A model generated the notes under the pieces. It ran no database searches, was not told where the DNA came from, and was given only the letters and a program-made list of their open reading frames with translations. DNA of 31,821 bases from Hylemonella sp. UBA6679 (GTDB lineage Bacteria; Pseudomonadota; Gammaproteobacteria; Burkholderiales; Burkholderiaceae_C): assembly GCA_002454975.1 (NCBI GenBank), contig DKJZ01000008.1, positions 1 through 31,821 of the forward strand, written 5' to 3'. Position 1 is the stretch's first letter; every line of letters starts with the position of its first letter. A program made the translations under genes and the position numbers. Of the stretch, positions 7,794-15,638 are shown in pieces.

Positions 7794-8255
7794 GTGGATT
7801 TGATTTTGTGGCGACATGCCCAGGCCCATGAGGCCGCGCATGGCATGGACGATTTGGAGCGTTATCTGACCACCCAGGGCGAGAAGCAAGCTGCGCGCAT
7901 GGGGCAGTGGCTCGACCGCCAGCTGCCCAGCACGGCGCGTATTTTGGTGAGCCCTGCGCAGCGAACCTTGCAAACGGCCCGTGCGCTGGGTCGCAAGTTC
8001 AAGGTGTGTGAGGACCTGGCACCCGACCAAAGTGCTCAGGCCTTGCTCACCCGGGCCAACTGGCCGCTGGGCAAAGGCACGGTGGTGGTGGTCGGTCACC
8101 AGCCCACACTGGGCCAAGCCCTGAGCCAGTTGCTTGACCTGAAAGAAGCCGACTTCGCCTTCAAAAAAGGGGCAGTGTGGTGGCTACGACACCGCCAGCA
8201 AGAGGGCAAAAGTGGCACCGTGGTGATCACGGTGCAATCCCCCGACTTTGTGTGA
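7794..8255 (+). CDS. sixA: SixA-type phosphohistidine phosphatase
   Basis: A 153-residue member of the histidine phosphatase superfamily, the size of SixA, which removes phosphate from phosphohistidine in signalling phosphotransfer domains. It shows the N-terminal catalytic motif LWRHAQ (Arg7, His8), SPAQRTLQTA with Arg57, and the second histidine block VVGHQPTLG (His102). The start is GTG at 7794, giving the hydrophobic strand DLILW directly before the RH motif, as in the family. It sits 7 bases after ppk and should be transcribed from the ppk Pho-box promoter. Its target is unknown here. The pairing with ppk suggests a phosphate-related role, but that is inference from position. It converges with the Lys/Ala-rich gene, with 2 bases between stops. 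Confidence 0.85.
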   Translation: MDLILWRHAQAHEAAHGMDDLERYLTTQGEKQAARMGQWLDRQLPSTARILVSPAQRTLQTARALGRKFKVCEDLAPDQSAQALLTRANWPLGKGTVVVVGHQPTLGQALSQLLDLKEADFAFKKGAVWWLRHRQQEGKSGTVVITVQSPDFV

Positions 8256-8257
8256 GA

Positions 8258-8767
8258 TCAAGCCTTGCTGGGTCGACCGGTTTTGATCGGGGGCACAGCA
8301 GCCATGGCCGCAATAAAGCCAGCATCGGGCAGGGCGGCCAAAACCTTGATGGCTGCGCGCAGCAACTCGCTCTTTTTGACGGGGTGCCCTAGTTTGGCCG
8401 CGCGTTGCTTGAGCTCGTCGATCACGGCGTACTCAGGTTTGGGCATGGTGAAGCTGTCACGCACCAACTTTGGTTTTTTGATTTTGGCGGGTGATTCTTT
8501 TGTCGCGACAGACGCCGCAGTTTTAGCGCTGGTTTGACGTGCGGTTGTTGCCGGTGCTTGTGTGACGGTTTTGACCGCTGGTTTCGATGCAGTCTTCACT
8601 GCTTTTTTTGCGGGTGTTCTAGCTGTCTTTTGAGCTGCCGTTTTAGCAACGACCTGGGTGCTTGACTTGGCCGGGGCCTTCACCGCAGCTTTAACCACCG
8701 TTTTAGTCGCTGTGACTGCCTTGGGTTTTGCGTTTGTTGTGGCGTCGGTTTTCTTGCTGGCGACCAT
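8258..8767 (-). CDS. Lys/Ala-rich histone H1-like protein with C-terminal ribbon-helix-helix-like domain
   Basis: A 169-residue protein in two parts. Residues 1-100 are low complexity, dominated by Lys, Ala, Thr, Val and Pro with repeated AKK/VKT/AKT words, similar in style to histone H1 tails and to bacterial AlgP or PhaF tails. Residues 100-145 (KLVRDSFTMP, then PEYAVIDELKQRAAKLG, then KKSELLRAAIKVL) read as a strand followed by two helices, the pattern of a ribbon-helix-helix DNA-binding fold; IKTGRPSKA ends the protein. The start is secure, with GAGGAGGT placed 3 bases before the ATG. It lies between the ppk-sixA operon and ppx, 69 bases after the ppx stop, and has its own promoter-like sequence. 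A nucleoid or polyphosphate-binding role is a hypothesis only. No named gene is assigned. Confidence 0.85.
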   Translation of the reverse strand: MVASKKTDATTNAKPKAVTATKTVVKAAVKAPAKSSTQVVAKTAAQKTARTPAKKAVKTASKPAVKTVTQAPATTARQTSAKTAASVATKESPAKIKKPKLVRDSFTMPKPEYAVIDELKQRAAKLGHPVKKSELLRAAIKVLAALPDAGFIAAMAAVPPIKTGRPSKA

Positions 8768-8800
8768 GTGACCTCCTCAGGTAGGTGAAACGAGGTAAAC

Positions 8801-8828
8801 AGTTTATACCGTTTTTAATCTGGGTCAA
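8801..8828 (-). promoter_or_regulatory. Possible promoter of the Lys/Ala-rich protein gene
   Basis: On the minus strand TTGACC (8823-8828) is followed, 16 bases later, by TAAACT (8801-8806); the overlapping TATAAA (8803-8808) is closer to a -10 consensus but has only a 14-base spacer. Placed between ppx and the gene, it would give a leader of about 30 bases. Confidence 0.4.
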
Positions 8829-8836
8829 GCCATGGC

Positions 8837-10333
8837 TCAGTTGCTTTGCACCTGCAAGCTCAGGTTCCAACCTGTTTTGAGCCAAGCCGTGCCTTCTTCG
8901 TTGAGCAAGTGACGCGATTGCGGGAACGTGTTGTCCCAGCCTTGGGGCAGTTGAAGTTGGTACAGCCCTTTGTTGGCATGAAAGCGCAGGCTGACACCGA
9001 CCATCTGCGGGTCCAGTCGGCTGTGGCAAAAAATGATGGCCAAGCGCAGCGCCATGAGCTGCGCGGTGAACGAGGTTTGACGCGTGTCCACATCCAACTT
9101 TTTGAGTTTGCCTTTGTGCCCCAGCACCAGTTGGCTCAAGCGGTGCAGCTCATCCATGGTGAAGCCTGTGGCGTCGGCGTTGTCGATGATGTAGGCCCCG
9201 TGTTTGTGGGCGTCGCTGTGGGAGATGACGTTGCCGATTTCATGCAGCTGTGCAGCCCACTGCAACTCTCGCAACTCTTGTGCGTCAGGCTCGAGCTCAG
9301 GCATGGCCTGTTGCAAAAAGCCCAGTGCCACGTCGCGTACCCGCTGCGCTTGCTTGGCGTCAATGTGAAAATTTCTGGCCAGCCGCTCCACGCTGCGCGC
9401 GCGCAGGTCGGTGTGCAGGTGTTCGCGGTCAAGCAGGTCGTAGAGGGCACCGTGCCGCAAAGCGCCTTGGGCGATGTGCATGTCGTCGATCTTGAGCAAA
9501 TCAAACACCGCACGCAGCACGCTCAAGCCCCCGCCGATGACGGCGCGCCGGTCCTCTTTGACGCCCTCCAGACGAAGACGGTCCACATGTTGCGCTTTGA
9601 GCAGTTTGTCTTGCAGCCAATCCAGGTCTTTGCGGCTTACCACGCCAGTTTGCCGCTGTGCTGCTGCCAAGACATCACCCACCGCCCCGATGGTGCCAGA
9701 CGCCCCATAGGCCACATCCCAAGCGTCGCGCGGGTACATCTGCAAGGCCTCATCAAGCACCGCTCTGGCCGCAATTTCAGCCATGGCAAAAGCCTGGGTG
9801 CTGAACTGACCATGCGGAAAATACCGCATCGACCATGCCACGCTGCCCACCCGGTACGAGGCCAAGGCCTGGGTTTCAAAGCCTTGGCCCAGAATCAACT
9901 CGGTGGAACGCCCACCAATGTCGATCACCAGGCGGCGCTCTTGGTTTTGCGGCAGGTTGCGGCACACGCCTTGGTAAATCAAGCGGGCTTCTTCAGGGCC
10001 CGCAATCACCTCGATGGGAAAACCCAACAGGGTTTGAGCCCGGGCTAGGAAAACATCACGGTTTTTAGCCTCGCGCAAGGTTTGGGTGGCCACCGCGCGA
10101 ACCTGCTTTTTTTGGAAGCCCCTGAGGCGCTCGCCAAACCGGGCCAGGCATTCCCAGCCGCGTTGCATGGCGTCTTCACTGAGGTTGCGCTGCTCGTCCA
10201 GGCCACTGCCCTGGCGAACGGTTTCTTTGAGGTAGTCGGTGGGGTGGATCAGGCCATGGTCTAAAACACCAATTTCAAGCCGGAAACTGTTGGAGCCAAG
10301 GTCGACTGCGGCGAGTCGGGTGCCGTTTTGCAT
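8837..10333 (-). CDS. ppx: Exopolyphosphatase (Ppx/GppA family)
   Basis: Ppx removes terminal phosphates from polyphosphate; relatives (GppA) hydrolyse pppGpp. The product has 498 residues: an actin-like ASKHA pair (LAAVDLGSNSFRLEIG at 7-22, AGPEEARLIYQGV at 111-123 with the catalytic Glu region, VIDIGGRSTELI at 136-147, GASGTIGAV and IGGGLSVLR), then a C-terminal helical HD-like domain (QLHEIGNVISHSDAHKHGAYII). The ATG at 10333 is chosen over longer in-frame starts (10411, 10429) because it gives the family N-terminus and because a Pho box and -10 at 10383-10416 would place the transcript start near 10376, downstream of the longer starts. It is divergent from pstS. The ribosome site is weak. 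Confidence 0.94.
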   Translation of the reverse strand: MQNGTRLAAVDLGSNSFRLEIGVLDHGLIHPTDYLKETVRQGSGLDEQRNLSEDAMQRGWECLARFGERLRGFQKKQVRAVATQTLREAKNRDVFLARAQTLLGFPIEVIAGPEEARLIYQGVCRNLPQNQERRLVIDIGGRSTELILGQGFETQALASYRVGSVAWSMRYFPHGQFSTQAFAMAEIAARAVLDEALQMYPRDAWDVAYGASGTIGAVGDVLAAAQRQTGVVSRKDLDWLQDKLLKAQHVDRLRLEGVKEDRRAVIGGGLSVLRAVFDLLKIDDMHIAQGALRHGALYDLLDREHLHTDLRARSVERLARNFHIDAKQAQRVRDVALGFLQQAMPELEPDAQELRELQWAAQLHEIGNVISHSDAHKHGAYIIDNADATGFTMDELHRLSQLVLGHKGKLKKLDVDTRQTSFTAQLMALRLAIIFCHSRLDPQMVGVSLRFHANKGLYQLQLPQGWDNTFPQSRHLLNEEGTAWLKTGWNLSLQVQSN

Positions 10334-10382
10334 GGTGAATTTTGGAGCAGTGCTTGTCGCAGTGAGGTGGCTGGATGTGAAC

Positions 10383-10416
10383 AATGTATGGCTATTTGAT
10401 GTCAAAACCATGACGC
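10383..10416 (-). promoter_or_regulatory. Pho-box promoter of ppx
   Basis: On the minus strand GCGTCAT (10410-10416), GGTT, TTGACAT (10399-10405) form a Pho box. TACATT (10383-10388), exactly 10 bases downstream, is a good -10. The transcript would begin about 40 bases before the ppx ATG. Confidence 0.75.
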
Positions 10417-10444
10417 CATGCTGTTTCAACCAGGGTTTTGGATT

Positions 10445-10478
10445 TTGTCATTTAATTGACACAAATCTTTCTTAAAGT
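10445..10478 (+). promoter_or_regulatory. Pho-box promoter of the pst operon
   Basis: TTGTCAT (10445-10451), TTAA, TTGACAC (10456-10462) form a Pho box, with TAAAGT (10473-10478) 10 bases downstream as the -10. It reads toward pstS and lies about 30 bases from the oppositely oriented ppx box. Only two half-sites are clear, fewer than at the porin. Confidence 0.8.
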
Positions 10479-10511
10479 TGGCTTCTCTTTCAACAACCCA
10501 AAAGGTTAGAC

Positions 10512-11552
10512 ATGAACAGCTTCACACGACGCGCGGTACTGGCCCTGATGGCCACCGTGAGCATGACCGCCACCACCGCCATGGCCCAAGACGTGACAGG
10601 TGCTGGTGCGACTTTCCCTGCCCCTTTGTATGCCAAATGGGCTTCGGACTACAACAAATCGACAGGCGTCAAAATCAACTACCAGTCGGTGGGTTCGGGT
10701 GCTGGCATTCGTCAGATTGATGCCAAAACCGTGGATTTTGGTGCCTCCGACATGCCTCTGAAAGACGAAGACCTGAGCAAAAAAGGCCAGGTTCAGTTTC
10801 CCACCGTGATCGGTGGTGTGGTGCCCATCATCAACATCGCAGGCATTCAGCCTGGCCAACTCAAGCTCACTGGCAAGGTGTTGGGCGACATTTACCTGGG
10901 CAAGGTCACCCAATGGACCGACGCAGCCATCAAGGCCCTGAACCCCAATCTGAACCTGCCTGATGCGGCCATCAGCGTGGTGCGTCGTGCCGATGGTTCG
11001 GGTACCTCTTTCATCTTCACCAACTACCTCAGCAAGGTCAATGCAGAGTGGAAAGACAAAGTGGGTGAGGGCACTGCTGTGAACTGGCCCACCGGTGCAG
11101 GTGGCAAAGGCAATGAAGGTGTGGCCGCATTTGTGGGCCGCCTTCCCAACTCGATTGGCTATGTCGAGTATGCCTATGTGAAGCAAAACAAGCTCAATTA
11201 CGCCCTGATGCAAAACAAGGCCGGTAACTTTGTGGCGCCTGACGACACCGCGTTCAAAGCCGCTGCGGCCAACGCCGATTGGATCAAGAGCTTCTACCAA
11301 ATCTTGACCGATCAAAACGGCAAAGACGCCTGGCCCATGACTGGTGCGACCTTCATCATCATGCACAAAGTGCAAGACAAGCCAGCGAACGCTACAGCCT
11401 CTTTGAAGTTTTTCTCTTGGGCTTATAAAAACGGCGACAAGACCGCCGATGACCTCGACTACGTGCCCATGCCTGAGAATGTCAAGCTTGCCATCGAAAA
11501 GTCTTGGTCTGAGATCAAAGACGCGGCTGGCAAGCCTGTTGCCTTCAAATAA
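10512..11552 (+). CDS. pstS: Periplasmic phosphate-binding protein PstS
   Basis: PstS captures inorganic phosphate in the periplasm and delivers it to the PstCAB transporter. The 346-residue precursor has a signal peptide with an Arg-Arg pair (TRRAVLAL), a hydrophobic core and an AMA cleavage site before Gln26. The phosphate-contact segments are clear: GAGATFPAPLY, SVGSGAGIRQI, DFGASDMPL and RRADGSGTSFIF. Other family blocks are VVPIINIAG, IYLGKVTQW and NSIGYVEYAY. Length is normal. AAAGG lies just upstream of the ATG at 10512. It is the first gene of pstSCAB-phoUBR, and 8 bases separate it from pstC. The Pho box at 10445 indicates induction by phosphate limitation. Confidence 0.98.
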   Translation: MNSFTRRAVLALMATVSMTATTAMAQDVTGAGATFPAPLYAKWASDYNKSTGVKINYQSVGSGAGIRQIDAKTVDFGASDMPLKDEDLSKKGQVQFPTVIGGVVPIINIAGIQPGQLKLTGKVLGDIYLGKVTQWTDAAIKALNPNLNLPDAAISVVRRADGSGTSFIFTNYLSKVNAEWKDKVGEGTAVNWPTGAGGKGNEGVAAFVGRLPNSIGYVEYAYVKQNKLNYALMQNKAGNFVAPDDTAFKAAAANADWIKSFYQILTDQNGKDAWPMTGATFIIMHKVQDKPANATASLKFFSWAYKNGDKTADDLDYVPMPENVKLAIEKSWSEIKDAAGKPVAFK

Positions 11553-11560
11553 TCATTCCT

Positions 11561-12526
11561 ATGGTCGCCAATACCTCTCCTAAATCGGCCCGCAGCGGCC
11601 CCTTGCTCGACGGCTTGTTTGCCGCCGCAGCCAAGGGGGCTGCGTGGCTCACCCTGCTGCTCCTTGTTGCCATCCTGCTGTCTTTGATTGTGGGTGCCTG
11701 GCCATCGATTGAAAAATACGGCTTGAGCTTTTTGGTTCGCAGCGTGTGGGATCCGGTGCAGGAGGATTTTGGCGGCCTGGTGATGATTTATGGCACCTTG
11801 GCCACGTCCTTCATTGCGTTGCTGATTGCTGTGCCCGTGAGTTTTGGCATTGCGCTTTTTCTCACAGAAATGTCGCCAGCCTGGCTCAAGCGCCCGCTGG
11901 GCACGGCCATTGAGTTGTTGGCCGCGGTGCCGTCGATTGTGTATGGCATGTGGGGTTTGTTGGTGTTTGGTCCCATTTTGGCGACCTATGTGCAAACCCC
12001 TTTGCAACAGCTGTTTGGCAAGGTGCCTTACCTTGGGGCGCTGGTGTCAGGGCCCCCGGTGGGCATTGGTATTTTGTCGGCCGGCATCATTTTGGCCATC
12101 ATGATCATTCCCTTCATTGCTTCGGTGATGCGTGATGTGTTTGAGGTCACGCCACCCTTGCTCAAAGAGTCTGCTTATGGGTTGGGCTCGACCACCTGGG
12201 AGGTGGTTTACAAGGTGGTGTTGCCCTACACCAAAGCGGGTGTAGTGGGCGGCATCATGCTGGGTCTGGGCCGCGCTTTAGGCGAGACCATGGCCGTGAC
12301 CTTTGTGATTGGCAACATGAACCAGCTCGATTCACTGAGTGTGTTTCAGGCGGCCAACAGCATCACCTCAGCCTTGGCCAACGAGTTTGCAGAAGCCGGT
12401 GCTGGCTTGCACCAAGCCTCTTTGATTTATTTGGGCCTGGTGTTGTTCTTCATCACCTTTGTGGTGCTGTCCTTGTCCAAGTTGCTGCTCTCGCAACTCA
12501 AAAAACGTGAAGGGGAGCGCTCATGA
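11561..12526 (+). CDS. pstC: Phosphate ABC transporter permease PstC
   Basis: PstC is one of two membrane-spanning subunits of the high-affinity phosphate importer. The 321-residue protein has about six hydrophobic segments. It carries the permease loop that contacts the ATPase (PLLKESAYGLGSTTWEVVYKVVLP region), followed by ALGRALGETMAVTFVIGN in spaced form (LGLGRALGETMAVTF), both diagnostic of PstC. The start at 11561 follows pstS by 8 bases and has no clear ribosome site, so it may depend on translation of pstS. Its last codons overlap the pstA start by 4 bases (ATGA). Confidence 0.96.
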   Translation: MVANTSPKSARSGPLLDGLFAAAAKGAAWLTLLLLVAILLSLIVGAWPSIEKYGLSFLVRSVWDPVQEDFGGLVMIYGTLATSFIALLIAVPVSFGIALFLTEMSPAWLKRPLGTAIELLAAVPSIVYGMWGLLVFGPILATYVQTPLQQLFGKVPYLGALVSGPPVGIGILSAGIILAIMIIPFIASVMRDVFEVTPPLLKESAYGLGSTTWEVVYKVVLPYTKAGVVGGIMLGLGRALGETMAVTFVIGNMNQLDSLSVFQAANSITSALANEFAEAGAGLHQASLIYLGLVLFFITFVVLSLSKLLLSQLKKREGERS

Positions 12527-13380
12527 ACGACATGGACCGACAGCGCCTGGTGCTTTACAAGCGCCGCAAACACATCAACATCGTGGCCTTGACCTTGTCC
12601 ATGGCGGCCATGGCGTTTGGTTTGGTGTGGTTGTTTTGGATCTTGATCGAAACTTTCCGCCTGGGCTTCAACGGTTTGGCCTTGGCCACGCTGACCCAAA
12701 TCACCCCGCCCCCCAATGAAGAGGGCGGTTTGTCCAATGCCATTTACGGCTCTTTCTTGATGGTGATGCTGGCCACCTGTGTGGGCACGCCCATTGGGAT
12801 TTTGGCTGGTATTTACCTCGCTGAGTACGACCCCAAAGGCTGGCTCTCGAATGTCACGCGTTTTGTCAACGACATCTTGTTGTCGGCACCATCCATCGTG
12901 ATTGGTTTGTTTGTGTACGCGGTGGTGGTGACCCGCTTCAAGTCTTTCTCAGGCTGGGCCGGTGTCATGGCCTTGGCTTTGATCGTGATTCCTGTGGTCA
13001 TCCGCACCACCGAGAACATGTTGCAGCTCATACCCGCAGGCTTGCGTGAGGCAGCCTATGCCTTGGGCACACCCAAGTGGATGGTGATCACCCGCATCAC
13101 CCTCAAAGCAGCGCGTGCTGGTGTGGTTACGGGTATCTTGTTGGCTGTGGCCCGCATCTCGGGTGAAACAGCGCCTTTGCTGTTCACAGCCTTGAGCAAC
13201 CAGTTCTGGACCTCCAACCTGGCTGACCCCATGGCCAGCTTGCCGGTGACGATTTTCAAATTCGCCATGAGCCCCTATCAAAACTGGCAAGAGTTGGCTT
13301 GGGCAGGCGTGCTGCTCATCACCTTGACTGTTTTGGGTTTGAACATCTTGGCGCGTGTCATCACACGCCCTGAGAAATAA
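12523..13380 (+). CDS. pstA: Phosphate ABC transporter permease PstA
   Basis: PstA is the second channel-forming subunit of the phosphate importer. The 285-residue product has about six membrane segments, beginning at residue ~20. Family features are GILAGIYLAEY, SAPSIVIGLFVY, the cytoplasmic coupling segment PAGLREAAYALGTPKWMVI, and ARISGETAPLLFTAL. The ATG overlaps the pstC stop (ATGA), and GGGGAG lies just upstream, so coupled translation and a 1:1 ratio with PstC are expected. The gene ends 37 bases before the chosen pstB start. Confidence 0.96.
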   Translation: MNDMDRQRLVLYKRRKHINIVALTLSMAAMAFGLVWLFWILIETFRLGFNGLALATLTQITPPPNEEGGLSNAIYGSFLMVMLATCVGTPIGILAGIYLAEYDPKGWLSNVTRFVNDILLSAPSIVIGLFVYAVVVTRFKSFSGWAGVMALALIVIPVVIRTTENMLQLIPAGLREAAYALGTPKWMVITRITLKAARAGVVTGILLAVARISGETAPLLFTALSNQFWTSNLADPMASLPVTIFKFAMSPYQNWQELAWAGVLLITLTVLGLNILARVITRPEK

Positions 13381-13417
13381 GCCTGCTTGTCCGCATCGCC
13401 CGTCTACAAAGTTTGTC

Positions 13418-14188
13418 ATGACCAACACAGCAACCAAAGCCAAGATTTCAGTTCGTAACCTGAACTTCTATTACGGCAAATTTCACGCGCTCAAGGGCAT
13501 CAACCTGGAGATTCCTGAGCGCAAAGTTACCGCCTTCATCGGTCCTTCGGGCTGCGGCAAGTCCACGCTCTTGCGTGTCTTCAACCGCATGTACGAGCTC
13601 TACCCCGAGCAGCGCGCCGAGGGTGAGGTCATGCTCGATGGTGAGAACTTGCTCACCAGCACCCAAGACGTGGCGCTTTTGCGCGCCAAGGTTGGCATGG
13701 TGTTTCAAAAGCCCACACCTTTCCCTATGTCCATCTACGACAACATTGCCTTTGGCATCAAGTTGTTTGAAAAGCTCAGCTCCACCGACATGGAAGAGCG
13801 CGTGGAGTGGGCCTTGCGCAAAGCTGCCTTGTGGAACGAGGTCAAAGACAAGCTCAAACAAAGCGGCTCTAGCCTGTCAGGCGGTCAGCAACAACGCCTG
13901 TGCATCGCGCGTGGCGTGGCCATCAAGCCCGAAGTGCTGTTGCTGGACGAACCCTGCTCTGCGCTGGACCCGATTTCAACCGGCAAGGTTGAAGAGCTCA
14001 TCACCGAGCTTAAGAACGATTACACCGTCGTCATCGTGACCCACAACATGCAACAAGCCGCCCGCTGCAGCGACCACACCGCCTACATGTACCTGGGCGA
14101 TTTGGTTGAGTTCGGCACCACAGAACAAATGTTCTTCAAGCCCAACCGCAAAGAAACTGAAGACTACATCACCGGCCGTTTCGGCTAA
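13418..14188 (+). CDS. pstB: Phosphate ABC transporter ATPase PstB
   Basis: PstB powers phosphate import and takes part in signalling from the transporter through PhoU to PhoR. The 256-residue product shows Walker A GPSGCGKST (42-50), the Q-loop VGMVFQKPTPFPMS, the signature LSGGQQQR (153-160), Walker B VLLLDEP (173-179), the D-loop SALDP and the switch VTHNMQQA. The chosen ATG at 13418 gives the usual PstB N-terminus ahead of KISVRNLNFYYG. The frame is open back to 13355 inside pstA, but the extra residues do not resemble the family. No strong ribosome site was seen. phoU follows after 10 bases. Confidence 0.96.
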   Translation: MTNTATKAKISVRNLNFYYGKFHALKGINLEIPERKVTAFIGPSGCGKSTLLRVFNRMYELYPEQRAEGEVMLDGENLLTSTQDVALLRAKVGMVFQKPTPFPMSIYDNIAFGIKLFEKLSSTDMEERVEWALRKAALWNEVKDKLKQSGSSLSGGQQQRLCIARGVAIKPEVLLLDEPCSALDPISTGKVEELITELKNDYTVVIVTHNMQQAARCSDHTAYMYLGDLVEFGTTEQMFFKPNRKETEDYITGRFG

Positions 14189-14198
14189 GGAGCACGCC

Positions 14199-14900
14199 AT
14201 GTCAGACAAACACCTGTCCACCCAATTCGACGCTGAACTTACCTCGGTTTCCACCCGTGTGATGGAACTTGGCGGCTTGGTTGAATCCCAATTGAACAAG
14301 GCCATCTTGGCGCTGTCGAGCTTTGATGTGGACACGGCCAACCAAGTGGTGGGCATTGAACCCAGCGTCAACGTCATGGAGGTCGAGATTGACCGCGACC
14401 TGTCCTCCATCATCGCGCGTCGCCAACCCACTGCGCGCGATTTGCGCTTGCTCATTGCGATTTCTAAATCCACCGCCAATCTGGAGCGTGCCGGTGACGA
14501 AGCCGTGAAGATTGCCCGCATGGTGTTGGCCATCATCAAAGACGGCAACACCCGCGCCTTGCCCTGCGCTGAACTGCGCGTGGCCGCAGACCTTGCCTCG
14601 GGCCTGTTGCGCAAGGCCCTGGATGCTTTTGCACGCCTGGACACCGATGCCGCGTTTTCCATCCTCAAAGAGGACGACCTCATCGACAAAGAGTTTGAAG
14701 GCTTTGTGCGCATCCTCATCACCTACATGATGGAAGACCCACGCACCATCTCGGCCAGCCTCGATTTGTTGTTCTTGGCCAAAGCCATTGAGCGTGTGGG
14801 CGACCATGCGAAAAACATCGCTGAGCTCATCATCTACATCGTCAAGGGTGCGGACGTGCGCCACACCCCGATCGAGAGCATTGAGTCCGTGCTCAAATGA
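14199..14900 (+). CDS. phoU: Phosphate signalling regulator PhoU
   Basis: PhoU links the Pst transporter to PhoR and holds the Pho response off when phosphate is plentiful. The 233-residue all-helical protein contains the two PhoU repeats. Each has the metal-site style motif seen as IDRDLSSIIARRQPTARDLR and ANLERAGDEAVKIA in the first, and IDKEFEGFVRILITYMMEDP with KAIERVGDHAKNIAE in the second. The ATG at 14199 is chosen because AAGGAG (14187-14192) lies just before it, overlapping the pstB stop. The open frame continues upstream into pstB but is not needed. The phoB ATG overlaps the stop (ATGA). Confidence 0.97.
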   Translation: MSDKHLSTQFDAELTSVSTRVMELGGLVESQLNKAILALSSFDVDTANQVVGIEPSVNVMEVEIDRDLSSIIARRQPTARDLRLLIAISKSTANLERAGDEAVKIARMVLAIIKDGNTRALPCAELRVAADLASGLLRKALDAFARLDTDAAFSILKEDDLIDKEFEGFVRILITYMMEDPRTISASLDLLFLAKAIERVGDHAKNIAELIIYIVKGADVRHTPIESIESVLK

Positions 14901-15607
14901 AAACGCCCACGGTTTTGTTGGTGGAAGATGAGCCGGCCATTGCCGAACTCATCTCGGTCAATTTGCGCCACAGCGGGTTTCGGCCTGTGTGGGCGATGGA
15001 CGGTATCACCGCGCAATGCGAAATCGACGATGCCGTACCTGATTTGATCTTGCTGGACTGGATGCTTCCCGGTGACAGTGGCATGGTGCTGGCCAAGCGT
15101 TGGCGCGCTCACCCGCGCTCCAAAGACATTCCCATCATCATGTTGACAGCACGCAGCGAAGAAGCCGACCGCGTGCAGGGCTTGGATGCTGGCGCTGACG
15201 ACTACATCGCCAAGCCTTTTTCCACCAAAGAGTTGCTGGCCCGCATTCGCGCCGTGTTGCGCCGGCGCGCACCACAGACCGAAGAAAAAGTGCTGCAAGC
15301 CGGCCCCCTGTCGCTGGACATGGCCACCTACCGTGTGTCGTTCCAAGACAAGCCGCTCAAGCTCGGCCCAACCGAGTTCAAGCTGCTGCAGTTTTTGATG
15401 TCGCACGCCGAGCGTGTGCATTCGCGCGGTCAGTTGCTCGACAAGGTGTGGGGCGACCATGTGTACATTGAAGAGCGCACGGTGGATGTGCACGTCAAGC
15501 GTTTGCGTGAAGCCCTGGGTGAGGCCGGTGTCATGGTGGAGACTGTGCGTGGTGCTGGTTACCGCTTTGCAGCGCAACATGCCGCGTTCAATGCGGCACA
15601 ATCCTGA
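14897..15607 (+). CDS. phoB: Phosphate regulon response regulator PhoB
   Basis: PhoB is the transcription factor that, once phosphorylated by PhoR, binds Pho boxes and recruits RNA polymerase. The 236-residue product has a receiver domain with the acidic pair Glu10-Asp11, phospho-acceptor Asp54 (LLDWMLP), Thr84 (LTARS) and Lys106 (AKPF). An OmpR-type winged helix follows, with LGPTEFKLLQFLM, RGQLLDKVWG, ERTVDVHVKRLR and VRGAGYRF. The start overlaps phoU by 4 bases. The gene lies in the operon it should activate, giving positive feedback. The Pho boxes at 4593-10462 are its probable local targets. Confidence 0.97.
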   Translation: MKTPTVLLVEDEPAIAELISVNLRHSGFRPVWAMDGITAQCEIDDAVPDLILLDWMLPGDSGMVLAKRWRAHPRSKDIPIIMLTARSEEADRVQGLDAGADDYIAKPFSTKELLARIRAVLRRRAPQTEEKVLQAGPLSLDMATYRVSFQDKPLKLGPTEFKLLQFLMSHAERVHSRGQLLDKVWGDHVYIEERTVDVHVKRLREALGEAGVMVETVRGAGYRFAAQHAAFNAAQS

Positions 15608-15638
15608 GAGTTTTTAAAGCGACCCCACACCCACACGC

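Noticed and set aside
6527..7846. 439-codon open frame antisense to ppk
   Set aside because: It mirrors the ppk coding frame, its product is rich in His, Gln and Val as expected of an antisense shadow, and it shows no motif or ribosome site. The ppk motifs on the other strand are unambiguous.
10334..10429. Longer ppx start codons at 10411 and 10429
   Set aside because: They lie upstream of the inferred transcript start near 10376, and the extra residues do not resemble the Ppx family.
13413..13430. TTGTCAT-like sequence at the pstB start as an internal Pho box
   Set aside because: Only the first half-site matches; the second, 11 bases on, does not, and the site overlaps the start codon.
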